Source: an uncultured Sphingomonadaceae bacterium (GTDB taxonomy: Bacteria > Pseudomonadota > Alphaproteobacteria > Sphingomonadales > Sphingomonadaceae). Taken from it: a DNA stretch of 64,000 nt. Location of the stretch: positions 1,355,501 to 1,419,500 of the forward strand of contig CANMEE010000001.1 of assembly GCA_947496865.1 (NCBI GenBank), in the 5' to 3' direction. The notes beneath the pieces are model-generated. The model did not search any database, was not told the DNA's origin, and saw nothing but the letters and a program-made list of their open reading frames with translations. Both the position numbers and the translations under genes were made by a program. Each line of letters begins with the position of its first letter. The stretch's first letter is position 1. This document shows, one piece after another, positions 30,284 to 39,763 of the stretch.

Positions 30284-30835
30284 TTAAGCCGCCGATGGTT
30301 CACCAATGGCCTTGAGCGGGCGGACGACCATATCGCCGCGATCGGCCGCGCCATGACTGCCACCCGAGGCGTGGTTTTTAAGCTCGGCCTCGTCAATCCA
30401 GCACAGGTCATCCAGACCTAAAATTCTGTCATCATGGGCGCGCAATGTGATTCGGCTGATGGGTTGGCGGTCTTTCGCATCGGCCAATACAGGGTTTGAC
30501 GGCACGCCGGTTTCCCATTTTTCACCCCATTGCCGAATGGCGACGATGACGGACAATAGGTCGGCGCCTTTGTCGGTCAGGCGATATTCGACTTTGCGTT
30601 TATCATGATCACAGGGACGACGAGACATGATACCTGCCTCAACGAGCCGGGTGAGGCGGTTGGCCAATATGTTCCGGGCAATGCCAATTTCCGAGAGGAA
30701 ATCTTCAAAATGACGCACGCCGTTGAACGAGGCGCGCAGGATCATGAAGCACCAGCGTTCCCCGATGACTTCAAGAGAAATAGGTAGCGAGCAGCCAGCT
30801 CCGAGTTCTGCGAGATTTTCCGTCAATTTATCCAT
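30284..30835 (-). CDS. HxlR family transcriptional regulator
   Basis: IGERWCFMILRASFNGVRHFEDFLSEIGIARNILANRLTRLVEAGIM. Confidence 0.92.
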   Translation of the reverse strand: MDKLTENLAELGAGCSLPISLEVIGERWCFMILRASFNGVRHFEDFLSEIGIARNILANRLTRLVEAGIMSRRPCDHDKRKVEYRLTDKGADLLSVIVAIRQWGEKWETGVPSNPVLADAKDRQPISRITLRAHDDRILGLDDLCWIDEAELKNHASGGSHGAADRGDMVVRPLKAIGEPSAA

Positions 30836-30881
30836 GTGCTTTACCTAGACCAGTTTTCATCAAAGCCAAAAAAAAATATAA

Positions 30882-30903
30882 GTTTTTAGTTGCAACTTAA
30901 AAC
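30882..30903. promoter_or_regulatory. 22-bp near-perfect palindrome GTTTTtAGTTGCAACTtAAAAC, candidate HxlR operator
   Basis: One mismatched pair; lies between divergent hxlR-type and CC_3452 genes. Confidence 0.5.
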
Positions 30904-31006
30904 CTAATTATTTAAGTACTGATTCGCAACCTAAATTGCAAGCCGGTTTTTCTCCCCAGAGCGTCGGCCCAAATGAAAGGTTCAATCGACTAGAAAGGAA
31001 ATTAAA

Positions 31007-31336
31007 ATGCTTCTCTCCCAAAGCCCAATTCGCAACATAGCACTGCTGTTTGTTGCTATTTTGACCACGACACTGATTTTTACCGCCAGTGCGGCGGACG
31101 CCCGCAGCAAGACGGTGGCTTATACTGTCGAATTGCAACAACCTGTCGAGGCATCGAAACATATCATCAGAGGTACGGTGATCCATTGTGCCGGTACCGA
31201 GTGTAAAGGCGCCAAAAGCAGTTCATCTGTTAGATCAGTATGTGCCAAATTATCCCGGAAAGTCGGCCCTATCGCTTCCTTTACCTTTAAGGGCGAGACG
31301 ATGGATGCCGACGCGTTAGCCAAATGCAACGGCTAA
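31007..31336 (+). CDS. CC_3452-like small secreted protein
   Basis: Signal peptide, CAGTECKGAKSSSSVRSVCAKLSRKVGPIASFTFKG. Confidence 0.75.
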   Translation: MLLSQSPIRNIALLFVAILTTTLIFTASAADARSKTVAYTVELQQPVEASKHIIRGTVIHCAGTECKGAKSSSSVRSVCAKLSRKVGPIASFTFKGETMDADALAKCNG

Positions 31337-31440
31337 TGAAGGGCCATCGGGGCGGCTGACAAACCGCCGCGCAATAGTCTTTACGATCAGCCCACTCAAT
31401 CCCGTTATGGCCACGCAAATGGCCCGGCTGATTAAACTCA

Positions 31441-31497
31441 AGCGTTGAAGCTTTGCCTTTTCACCCTCGAAGGCATTGTCTTCAACGCTATTTTTTT
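31441..31497 (+). terminator. intrinsic terminator
   Basis: AGCGTTGAAG ... CTTCAACGCT followed by ATTTTTTT; inner GCCTT/AAGGC. Confidence 0.75.
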
Positions 31498-31533
31498 GTT
31501 GCTCCTGCACGCAAAGCCAGACAGTTTGTGCAA

Positions 31534-33624
31534 GTGTTACGTCAATATGAACTTGTCGAGCGGGTGCGCAGCTACGACCCGGAAGCGGATGAAGATCTGA
31601 TCAACCGCGCTTATGTTTTTTCGGTGCAAAAACATGGCAGCCAGAAACGCGCCAGCGGTGATCCCTATTTCAGCCATCCAATCGAAGTTGCCGGGTTGAT
31701 GACCGATCTCAAACTCGATCAACAGACGATCGTGACGGCCTTGCTGCATGATACCGTCGAAGACACGCTGACTACCACCGAAGAAATTGAAAAGCTGTTC
31801 GGGGCGGATATTGCCCGACTGGTCGACGGCGTGACCAAATTGTCCAAGATTGAAGCCCAGACGGATAACGAGCGCGCGGCCGAAAATTTGCGCAAATTCT
31901 TGCTCGCCATGTCGGATGATATTCGCGTTCTTTTGGTGAAACTGGCCGACCGGCTGCATAACATGCGGACGTTGCATTTCATCAAGAGTGAAGAAAAGCG
32001 CCGCCGGATTGCCCATGAAACCATGGATATTTATGCGCCGCTGGCTGAGCGGATCGGCATGTACGAATATATGCGCGAGATGCAATTGCTCGCCTTCAGC
32101 CATTTGGAACCCGAGGCTTATGAGACGATTACCGGCCGCCTCGACGCAATTACCAAGGGGGACGAGGGGCAGGTCCATAAAATTGCCCGCTCATTGGAAA
32201 AGACGCTGGCAGCTGGCGGACTGGCCGCTGAGATTAGCGGGCGGGAAAAGCATCCCTATTCAATCTGGCGCAAAATGCAGGAGCGCCATGTCAGCTTTGA
32301 ACAACTGACCGACATCATGGCGTTTCGGGTGATTACCGACAATAGCGCAGAATGCTATCGCGCGCTGGGTATCTTGCATCAAAAATGGAAGATGGTCCCG
32401 GGGCGGTTTAAGGATTATATCTCGACGCCCAAGCGCAACGGCTATCAATCACTGCATACGACTGTGATGCATGGCAACAACATGCGCGTAGAGATACAGA
32501 TTCGGTCCGAACGCATGCACCGCGACAATGAATATGGGTTGGCGGCGCACTGGGCCTATAAACAGGGTGATGGACCGGACGGGCAGGCCGGTTGGATTCG
32601 TGATCTGATCGAAATTCTCGACCATGCCGAGGATGCCGAAGAGCTGCTCGAAAATACCAAGCTGGCAATGTATCAGGACCGGATATTTGCGTTCACGCCC
32701 AAAGGCGTGCTGCTGCAGATGCCGCGCGGATCGACGACCGTCGATTTTGCCTATGCGGTGCATACCGACCTGGGCAATCAAGCGGTCGGAGCCAAGGTCA
32801 ACGGGCGTCATGTTCCGTTGCGGACCCAGCTCACCAATGGCGATGTTGTTGAAATCCTGAAATCCGATGGTCAGGAACCACAGCCTGGCTGGTTATCTTT
32901 CGTCATCACCGGCAAGGCGCGCGCCGCGATCCGCCGGTTCGTGCGCCATAAAGAGCGCGATGAAATTGTGGAAATCGGTACCAAGCTTTATGATGAGATT
33001 GTCCAGCGCTTGCCCGGTAAAGTCGGCAAAAAAGCTCTGAAAGCCGCGCTAAAACGCTTGGATCTGGAAAATGATGATGATCTAATGATCGCCATTGGAA
33101 CGCGAGAGCTCAGCGATCGGGAGGTTATGGAAGCGCTCATGCCCGGTAGCGTCAACGACAATGATGATGACCGGGAATGGCCAGAGCAGGACCGGGCCAT
33201 TTCGATCAAGGGCCTGACCCCTGGCGTTGCGTTTGACCTGGCCGAATGCTGCCACCCTGTTCCCGGTGACCGCATTGTCGGATTGCGGCGTAGTGGCGCG
33301 AATGTAGAGGTTCATGCGATTGATTGCCTGCAACTCGCGGACGGCGTTGATGCTGACTGGGTCGATCTCAGCTGGGGCACCGAAACCGATGGCGCTGCGG
33401 CGCGGTTGATGGTGGTGCTCCACAACAAGCCTGGCACACTCGCGGAAATGGCGGGAATTTTCGGCTTTCATAATGCCAATATCCTGCGACTGCGCATGAC
33501 CAACCGCGATGCCCCGTTCCACACGTTTGAGGTGGATCTCGAAGTGCATAATGTCCACCATCTGATGCGGATATTGTCGGCCCTTAGAGCGTCAGAGGCG
33601 GTGGCGCAGGCCGAACGGCTCTAA
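31534..33624 (+). CDS. bifunctional (p)ppGpp synthetase/hydrolase (RelA/SpoT)
   Basis: HD domain (LLHDTVEDT), synthetase (YQSLHTTVM), TGS (YAVHTDLGNQAVGAKVNG), ACT; start set to GTG giving VLRQYELVERV because the ORF-track start lies inside the terminator. Confidence 0.95.
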   Translation: MLRQYELVERVRSYDPEADEDLINRAYVFSVQKHGSQKRASGDPYFSHPIEVAGLMTDLKLDQQTIVTALLHDTVEDTLTTTEEIEKLFGADIARLVDGVTKLSKIEAQTDNERAAENLRKFLLAMSDDIRVLLVKLADRLHNMRTLHFIKSEEKRRRIAHETMDIYAPLAERIGMYEYMREMQLLAFSHLEPEAYETITGRLDAITKGDEGQVHKIARSLEKTLAAGGLAAEISGREKHPYSIWRKMQERHVSFEQLTDIMAFRVITDNSAECYRALGILHQKWKMVPGRFKDYISTPKRNGYQSLHTTVMHGNNMRVEIQIRSERMHRDNEYGLAAHWAYKQGDGPDGQAGWIRDLIEILDHAEDAEELLENTKLAMYQDRIFAFTPKGVLLQMPRGSTTVDFAYAVHTDLGNQAVGAKVNGRHVPLRTQLTNGDVVEILKSDGQEPQPGWLSFVITGKARAAIRRFVRHKERDEIVEIGTKLYDEIVQRLPGKVGKKALKAALKRLDLENDDDLMIAIGTRELSDREVMEALMPGSVNDNDDDREWPEQDRAISIKGLTPGVAFDLAECCHPVPGDRIVGLRRSGANVEVHAIDCLQLADGVDADWVDLSWGTETDGAAARLMVVLHNKPGTLAEMAGIFGFHNANILRLRMTNRDAPFHTFEVDLEVHNVHHLMRILSALRASEAVAQAERL

Positions 33625-33693
33625 TTCCGTCCATATTCTTCACAGCATAAAGGCGATTGCGTGGTTTCATGCCCCGCAATCGCCATATCCGAT

Positions 33694-34002
33694 TTACTTT
33701 ACGCAATATTTTCCTGATGTCTTCAATCCGCCAGAGCAACTGCCGCTTCTGACTTCGGCATAGTCGCCTTTGTCTCCCACGCAGTAATTGCTGGACGATT
33801 TGAAGCCGGTCGGACAGGAACCGATTTTGGCAATAGCGACTTTGCCAGAGCTGGACTTGCAGCTATTTCCTGACGATTTGAAACCGCTTGGGCAGCTGCC
33901 GTCTTTGGCGACGCTGGTGCCGCTTGATTGGGCAAAAGCGGTGGGCAAATAAAGGCCGGATGTTGCGATCACAGCGGCTGCGAACATGGTAAAGCTTTTC
34001 AT
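33694..34002 (-). CDS. secreted Cys-containing repeat protein, unknown function
   Basis: Signal peptide then three repeats of (D/I/S)GSC(P/S)xG(F/L)K(S/T)Sx(N/K)(S/Y)C. Confidence 0.75.
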   Translation of the reverse strand: MKSFTMFAAAVIATSGLYLPTAFAQSSGTSVAKDGSCPSGFKSSGNSCKSSSGKVAIAKIGSCPTGFKSSSNYCVGDKGDYAEVRSGSCSGGLKTSGKYCVK

Positions 34003-34036
34003 TGATAATTCCTTCTATGGTGGTGGAGGTTAGAGT

Positions 34037-34903
34037 CTAACGGCCCGACGCGCTGATATATTCGAAGCCGACGAGGCTTTGGCCCGTGCGCTTGTTATAA
34101 TATTGGCAGTATAGTTTCTCGGTCGGTCCGTGATATTTTTCGGTGGTCCGCGCCATAAAGCTGATGCCATATTTGCCGCGTTTCTTCATGTCGGCAGAAT
34201 AGGCTGATGCGCGTGATGAATTGGTACCGGTTGCGCAATCACTGAGCCCTTGATCATTGCCGCAATGCAGTTTCATGTGCGAATCGCCAAGATATTGATC
34301 GCTATTCCAGTTCCAATAATCGGTTACGCCGGCACCGGGATTGTCCGAACGCACGCACTGCCATTCAAAATCATTGCCTTTGTCCAGGGCTTTATATTTG
34401 GCACGATCCACTTCGAAATAGAGTATTTCACGGGACTGCAGGCCCGGGGTGATGATACAGCTTTTGCTCACCTTGCCAGGCTTGCGGTTGATAAAGCCGG
34501 TGCGCTTTTCTTTGCTGAAGCCCTGTTGGAACGTATATTCACCAAGATTGCCGATAGTGACTTGGGACAGCGCCAGTCCGGTACATTTGGTCTGCGCTGT
34601 CAAATTGGCTGACGGCATTCCCATTTTATAATCGGTGCGCGTGGGTGTCCGCTTGGCCGTTCGTGGGCTGTTGCTTGTGCTTCCCCGGTTCGCAAAGCCG
34701 CTGGATGACGTTCCTGCTGCGCGGTCGATAACATCCACCGCGTCATCAACCTTTTTCTTTTCTTTCTTCACCTTTTTGACCGCGCTTTTCAGCCCGCCAA
34801 ATGGATCACGCGCTTCGGCCATATGACCGGTGGATAGAATGGCAACGCCGGCGAGCAGGTACATGGTATTTCTAAGTGTCATTGGTAATCTCCCTTGTTT
34901 CAA
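34037..34903 (-). CDS. secreted protein of unknown function
   Basis: Signal-like N-terminus (MTLRNTMYLLAGVAILSTGHMAEA), Cys-containing C-terminal domain. Confidence 0.7.
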   Translation of the reverse strand: MKQGRLPMTLRNTMYLLAGVAILSTGHMAEARDPFGGLKSAVKKVKKEKKKVDDAVDVIDRAAGTSSSGFANRGSTSNSPRTAKRTPTRTDYKMGMPSANLTAQTKCTGLALSQVTIGNLGEYTFQQGFSKEKRTGFINRKPGKVSKSCIITPGLQSREILYFEVDRAKYKALDKGNDFEWQCVRSDNPGAGVTDYWNWNSDQYLGDSHMKLHCGNDQGLSDCATGTNSSRASAYSADMKKRGKYGISFMARTTEKYHGPTEKLYCQYYNKRTGQSLVGFEYISASGR

Positions 34904-34936
34904 GAGAGCAATGGCGGGAAAGCTTGCGCGCGATAA

Positions 34937-34952
34937 TATCCCATATGGGATA
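34937..34952. promoter_or_regulatory. 16-bp perfect palindrome TATCCCATATGGGATA, candidate operator
   Basis: Read directly; in the divergent intergenic region upstream of the LuxR-hydrolase gene. Confidence 0.65.
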
Positions 34953-35086
34953 AACGGGCGGATGATTTGGTATCAGTTCTGTGATCCATGTCACAATCGC
35001 TCCTAAACCCCACGATACCGGTTTACATTAAAGCAATTGCCAGTCCTGACAGACGCGTTATCAGCCCCTTATTAGAATGCGTTTCA

Positions 35087-36874
35087 ATGCCGCCACCTTT
35101 CCAAGCCAGGAGCAATTTTTCAGTGAGTCGTGACATCGTCGGACGTGACGAAGATATCGTGAAATTAGCCTACTCACTGGCTATTGGACCTTATCGTTAC
35201 CGCGAGATGTTTGACCTGTTGGGTACGCGGCTGGACGATGCCTTGACCCGTGCGCAGGAGCAGGCGGCCGCTTCTGGCGAGACTGGTCTTGATGAGACTG
35301 CGATTAGATCTGCGTTCGAACCGCTCGTGCCGCATTTTGAAAATGCCCAATCGTTGATGGAGATGCAGGGTCGCCCTTCGAACAGCGCGAAATATTCCAT
35401 GAAGATGCTGGACGCCGACAGTCATCCTTCCGCCTTGATCGGAACCGATGGCCGGATTGTTTATACCAATGGGGCGGCTGCAGAGGCATTTGGATTGGCC
35501 AACGGCCAGCACCCCGATGACGCATTGTTCGAGCGGGGTCATTTCAAAACACTTTTGTCCAACCTGCAATCGCTGGACCAGTTTGAATTAAACAAAATGA
35601 TCAGCATTTTCGGCATGGAAACTATCGACGGCGCAGAGATGGTCAAAGTGGCGCTGACCAAGGTGCATGATTCGAACGGCAATGCGGTCGGCCATATCTC
35701 CGCCATTCACATGAGCTGGTTTCCCGATGTCGGAAAGCAGTTTCAATCGCTGCTCAACCTGACCCCGGCGGAGCTGGAGATTACCAAAGCCATTGTCACT
35801 GGGCTGTCCCTGAGCGACCTGGCCGCCAAAAGGGGGCGATCCCTCGGTACCGTCCGGCATCAGACCAAGACGCTTTTGGCCAAGCTTAATCTGCGCTCTC
35901 AAACAGAGTTGGCCTGTCTTTATTCCGGCTTTTCCAAGTTTAATGTAAAAGAGCAGGGCGCGAATAAGGGCGACGGGACCGGAACCGACGGACGAATAGA
36001 AAGCCGGGTTTTGTTGCGGCCGGATAGTCGGGTGCTGGACTATGAACTGGCCGGTCCGGCCAGCGGACGTCCGGTGTTATTCTTTCCCGGCTTGCTCGGC
36101 GGGATGACCGTCACGGAGGCCATGCACCGCGTGCTTTCTCAACATAAGTTGCGCTTGATCATGGTGTGGCGCCCGGGTCTGGCCGATAGCGGCCCTGACG
36201 GCCCCGCGACGCGTGAGAGCTTTGGCCGCCATGCTGAAGACATAGCAGCATTGCTTGACGAATTGGGTGTCAAATCCTGTCCGGTTATTGGGCATATTAC
36301 CGGCGCCATGTTTGCCTATGCCATCGCGAAACACTTGTCGGACCGGATTGCCGGTGTGGTCAACATCAATGGGATTGTGCCGATGGAGCCGGGACCACAT
36401 CTTGCGAAAGTCGATCGGGCCGAACGGCTGCGCCTATATCTGATGCGCCATTTTCCCAAGATCGGCCGATTTGTTGTGCATGGCGCGTTGGCCAAGGTCG
36501 ATTCTGGATATGATCATGAATATCTCCACGCCTTTTTGGGGGATAATGACTATGATCAGCGTACCATAGAACGCGAGGATATCCGTATCCTGTTTCGACA
36601 GGCATTCCAGAAGACCACCAAACAAGGCTATGACAGTTTTACCAATGAGTTGATGCTCGCCAGCAGCGATTGGCAATATCTGATCGATGATTGTCTATGT
36701 CCGGTGCACAATCTCGTTGGGCGGCATAATCTCCATTACACGGCGGACGTGATGCAGGCATTTGCGGCGAACAGAAGCAATTATACAGTCGAGATTGTCG
36801 AGAATGCCGCGCATCTGTTGCTCTATCAACAGCCCGAGCGGATATTTGAGGCAGCGGCAGATTTGATTGCTTAA
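35087..36874 (+). CDS. PAS-like / LuxR-HTH / alpha-beta hydrolase-fold fusion regulator
   Basis: LTPAELEITKAIVTGLSLSDLAAKRGRSLGTVRHQTKTLLAKLNLRSQTELA LuxR HTH followed by alpha/beta hydrolase domain; start at MPPPFQARS or 34988. Confidence 0.85.
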   Translation: MPPPFQARSNFSVSRDIVGRDEDIVKLAYSLAIGPYRYREMFDLLGTRLDDALTRAQEQAAASGETGLDETAIRSAFEPLVPHFENAQSLMEMQGRPSNSAKYSMKMLDADSHPSALIGTDGRIVYTNGAAAEAFGLANGQHPDDALFERGHFKTLLSNLQSLDQFELNKMISIFGMETIDGAEMVKVALTKVHDSNGNAVGHISAIHMSWFPDVGKQFQSLLNLTPAELEITKAIVTGLSLSDLAAKRGRSLGTVRHQTKTLLAKLNLRSQTELACLYSGFSKFNVKEQGANKGDGTGTDGRIESRVLLRPDSRVLDYELAGPASGRPVLFFPGLLGGMTVTEAMHRVLSQHKLRLIMVWRPGLADSGPDGPATRESFGRHAEDIAALLDELGVKSCPVIGHITGAMFAYAIAKHLSDRIAGVVNINGIVPMEPGPHLAKVDRAERLRLYLMRHFPKIGRFVVHGALAKVDSGYDHEYLHAFLGDNDYDQRTIEREDIRILFRQAFQKTTKQGYDSFTNELMLASSDWQYLIDDCLCPVHNLVGRHNLHYTADVMQAFAANRSNYTVEIVENAAHLLLYQQPERIFEAAADLIA

Positions 36875-36907
36875 CCCGCCCCTTTGGCGATGAGCTTTTG
36901 GATAGCG

Positions 36908-37825
36908 CTACGTTCTGGTCGCGGCTTTGATAGAGGGTGCATGATTTTTGCGTCGTCCCCATGTGATCAGCCCTGTGGCGATCAGCAATTGCATCGTTCC
37001 ATAGGCCAGCAAAGAAAATAGCACCATATCCCCAATCGCATCGGGCTTGCCTATTACGGCCGGGAACAAGGATGCTTTGAGCATCACCCCTAGATTAATA
37101 TTTCTCACGACAACTTCCATGTTTATGGCGGTTGAATCGGCAGTGGACATGCCCACGATCCGGCACACGAGCCAACTGGCTATAGCCAATGTGAAAATCA
37201 GCAGTGCAATCAGCAATATATTGGTCAGGCCAAACATTCCGGCGTCCAGTCGGCCGGACATTGCCGACCCTATAACGATGAACACCAATCCTAAAAGAGA
37301 ACCGCGAATACACCATTTTGAGAAACTGGCCGCTGAACCAGGGAGGAAGTGGAAATAGGCCATGCCAATCGCCAGCGGAAGCAACAGCGTCAAAGCGATT
37401 TCCGACATCATGTCTCCGCGCGGCATAACGAAGCTATCTGGCATATATTGAGCAATGAGCAGTTCAAGAATGAGCGGGGTCGTTACCAGACAGGCTATAG
37501 TGGTCAGGGCGGTAATGGTGATCGACAGGGCGACATTGCCGCGTGCAAAATGGGTGAATATGTTGGAAGTGGTCCCACCCGGAATGGCGGCGATCAGCGC
37601 AATGCCCACCGCAACGCCACCGACAATGCCGAAGGCTTGAATGAAAAGAAATGCCACAAGCGGTGCGACCAATAGCTGTATCGCCGAACCGCTGGTGACG
37701 GCCTTTGGTTCCAGCACGACTTCCCGAAAATCACTGGGCGCCAGCGTCGCGCCCATACCAAGCATGGCGAGCACCAACTGAAAGACAGCAAACCAATATT
37801 CGTGCTCGAGGTAGAATATTCCCAT
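36908..37825 (-). CDS. bile acid:sodium symporter (BASS) family transporter
   Basis: VLAMLGMGATLAPSDF, AAIPGGTTSNIFTHFARGNVALSITITALTT, NINLGVMLKASLFP. Confidence 0.88.
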   Translation of the reverse strand: MGIFYLEHEYWFAVFQLVLAMLGMGATLAPSDFREVVLEPKAVTSGSAIQLLVAPLVAFLFIQAFGIVGGVAVGIALIAAIPGGTTSNIFTHFARGNVALSITITALTTIACLVTTPLILELLIAQYMPDSFVMPRGDMMSEIALTLLLPLAIGMAYFHFLPGSAASFSKWCIRGSLLGLVFIVIGSAMSGRLDAGMFGLTNILLIALLIFTLAIASWLVCRIVGMSTADSTAINMEVVVRNINLGVMLKASLFPAVIGKPDAIGDMVLFSLLAYGTMQLLIATGLITWGRRKNHAPSIKAATRT

Positions 37826-37888
37826 ATGGTCTCCGGTTCATATTACGGCGATTTTATGCTGTCTTAGATATTGGGCTATGCCACCAAT

Positions 37889-38836
37889 TCAACGTTTCGG
37901 TGGGCGAAGGAACAAAACCGGTGTCCGTTTGCAATAGTCGATATATTCTGGATCATTGCCCCATTTTTTCTGGCCGCTGGCTTCCAGCAAAGGAATACCG
38001 CTGACTCGCGTCAGCAGGAATGTGACGAAAATGGGGGAGATGATGGTGACCCACTGCCAACCGACCAGCAGCGGTAAAGACATTATCGTGATACCGGTCC
38101 AGAGCAGAATTTCACCAAAATAATTGGGATGCCGGGACCAGGACCAAAGGCCCACCGTGATAAATTTGCCCTTGTTTTTGGGGTCCGCACGGAACGCAGA
38201 TTTCTGCCGGTCGGCAACGACTTCAAACGCAAATCCGGCAAGCCAGACGGCAGCCCCGACAATCAGGAAGCCATCAATCGGCAATCGCGCCTGGGTTGTG
38301 ATAATCAACAACGCGCTCGCACTGGTCAAAATTATCCAGACGCCCTGAATGGTCCAAACCTGAAAAAACCGCAAAGGGTCGGTTTTAATTTTGTCAAATC
38401 GGACATCTTTGCCGTCCGTTTTGATGCGCTGGAATAGAAACGAGCCGAGACGCAACGCCCATATCACAACCATGAACGCCACCAGCGCTGCGCGCAGATC
38501 AAGCGGTGCGGCCAAAACGCAAGCTACGGCAATGATCGTCAGATAGGTGAGCGATCCCGTCAAATCATAATATTTTTCCGTCTTGTAGATATTGGCAGGC
38601 ACAAAGGCGCACCAGTTTACGCCAAAGGCCAGAAGCCCGCACAGCAGAAAAACGGATATATTGCCAAATTGTGATCCGCCCAGTCCGCCAGCATAGGCGA
38701 CGGGTAAACCAATGAGCAAAGCTATAACGATACCGATGATGGATTTTGCGTTCACGATTGGCCCCCACTGTAAACCTTGGTCTGATCCGTCTAGGCTGCC
38801 AATATTGCAGGTCCCAACAGACGCTATAGCCTGCAA
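37889..38836 (-). CDS. DUF1295 / steroid 5-alpha-reductase-like membrane protein
   Basis: GLWSWSRHPNYFGEILLWTGI motif; start may be the internal GTG (VNAKSIIG). Confidence 0.9.
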   Translation of the reverse strand: MQAIASVGTCNIGSLDGSDQGLQWGPIVNAKSIIGIVIALLIGLPVAYAGGLGGSQFGNISVFLLCGLLAFGVNWCAFVPANIYKTEKYYDLTGSLTYLTIIAVACVLAAPLDLRAALVAFMVVIWALRLGSFLFQRIKTDGKDVRFDKIKTDPLRFFQVWTIQGVWIILTSASALLIITTQARLPIDGFLIVGAAVWLAGFAFEVVADRQKSAFRADPKNKGKFITVGLWSWSRHPNYFGEILLWTGITIMSLPLLVGWQWVTIISPIFVTFLLTRVSGIPLLEASGQKKWGNDPEYIDYCKRTPVLFLRPPKR

Positions 38837-38920
38837 CTGATGGCTAGAGACACTGCTGTCAATTTTTTTGCTTACGGTATTTGGTACAGGGGGGTGCGTT
38901 ATTGAATGCGTAAAGCCTGA

Positions 38921-39508
38921 TTACTGGCCTCGGGCACCAGGTGGTGGACCGCCGGGGATGCCACCTTGTTGCTGCATTTGTTGCTGCAGGGCCTGCATCT
39001 GTTCAGCCGAGATAAAATCAATCAGGGTCACGGTGAAAATCAAAATGGAATTGGCCGGCAGATTAGGGCCAGGCGATTGCTCGCCATAGCCGAGTTCTGA
39101 CGGGATCCAGATGCGGTATTCACCACCTTTTTGCATGAGTTGCAAGGCTTCGGAGAAGCCGGGGACCACGCCGCCGACCGGCATCGGGGTCTGTTCATTC
39201 GCATCAAAGACGCTGCCATCGCGCAAACGGCCCTCATATCTTACCAGCGCGGTATCGGTGACGGTTGGTGACGCGCCTTCGCCGGGCTTGAGCACTTTAT
39301 ATTGCAGGCCAGATACGGTTGTAATGACACCGTCTTCGTCAGCATTATTGGCTAACCACTGTTCGTTAGTCGCACCCGTTTCCACCGCATTTTGTGTACC
39401 GGCAAAAGCCAGCCCGCCAGCGACCACCAAAACCAAAGCCAATCCGATCCATAATTTGGCCAAAGACCCTTTTTTGATCGGCCGGATGGGAACAGTGGTT
39501 ACAGACAT
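38921..39508 (-). CDS. FKBP-type peptidyl-prolyl cis-trans isomerase, membrane-anchored
   Basis: ALVRYEGRLRDGSVFDA, VVPGFSEALQLMQKGGEYRIWIPSELGYGEQSPG, one N-terminal TM. Confidence 0.93.
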   Translation of the reverse strand: MSVTTVPIRPIKKGSLAKLWIGLALVLVVAGGLAFAGTQNAVETGATNEQWLANNADEDGVITTVSGLQYKVLKPGEGASPTVTDTALVRYEGRLRDGSVFDANEQTPMPVGGVVPGFSEALQLMQKGGEYRIWIPSELGYGEQSPGPNLPANSILIFTVTLIDFISAEQMQALQQQMQQQGGIPGGPPPGARGQ

Positions 39509-39556
39509 GTCGGACTACCTATTTAGTGAAAGCCAGTATTAGAAAAGCAGACAGGC

Positions 39557-39763
39557 TTAAATTGTGCCGTCGCGTTCCATCCGCTTGCGCTCCATTTTAC
39601 GGGCGCGGCGTACAGCGGCTGCTTTTTCGCGTGCACGCTTTTCAGAAGGCTTTTCGTAATGCCGGCGCAATTTCATTTCGCGATAAACGCCTTCACGCTG
39701 CAATTTTTTCTTCAGCGCCCGAAGGGCTTGATCGACATTATTATCGCGAACCATGATTTGCAT
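39557..39763 (-). CDS. rpsU: 30S ribosomal protein S21
   Basis: [46 protein letters not shown]. Confidence 0.96.
   Translation of the reverse strand: MQIMVRDNNVDQALRALKKKLQREGVYREMKLRRHYEKPSEKRAREKAAAVRRARKMERKRMERDGTI

Noticed and set aside
31537-32178. 213-aa minus-strand ORF
   Set aside because: Antisense to the RelA/SpoT HD domain; His/Gln/Phe-rich low-information translation, no family match by eye.
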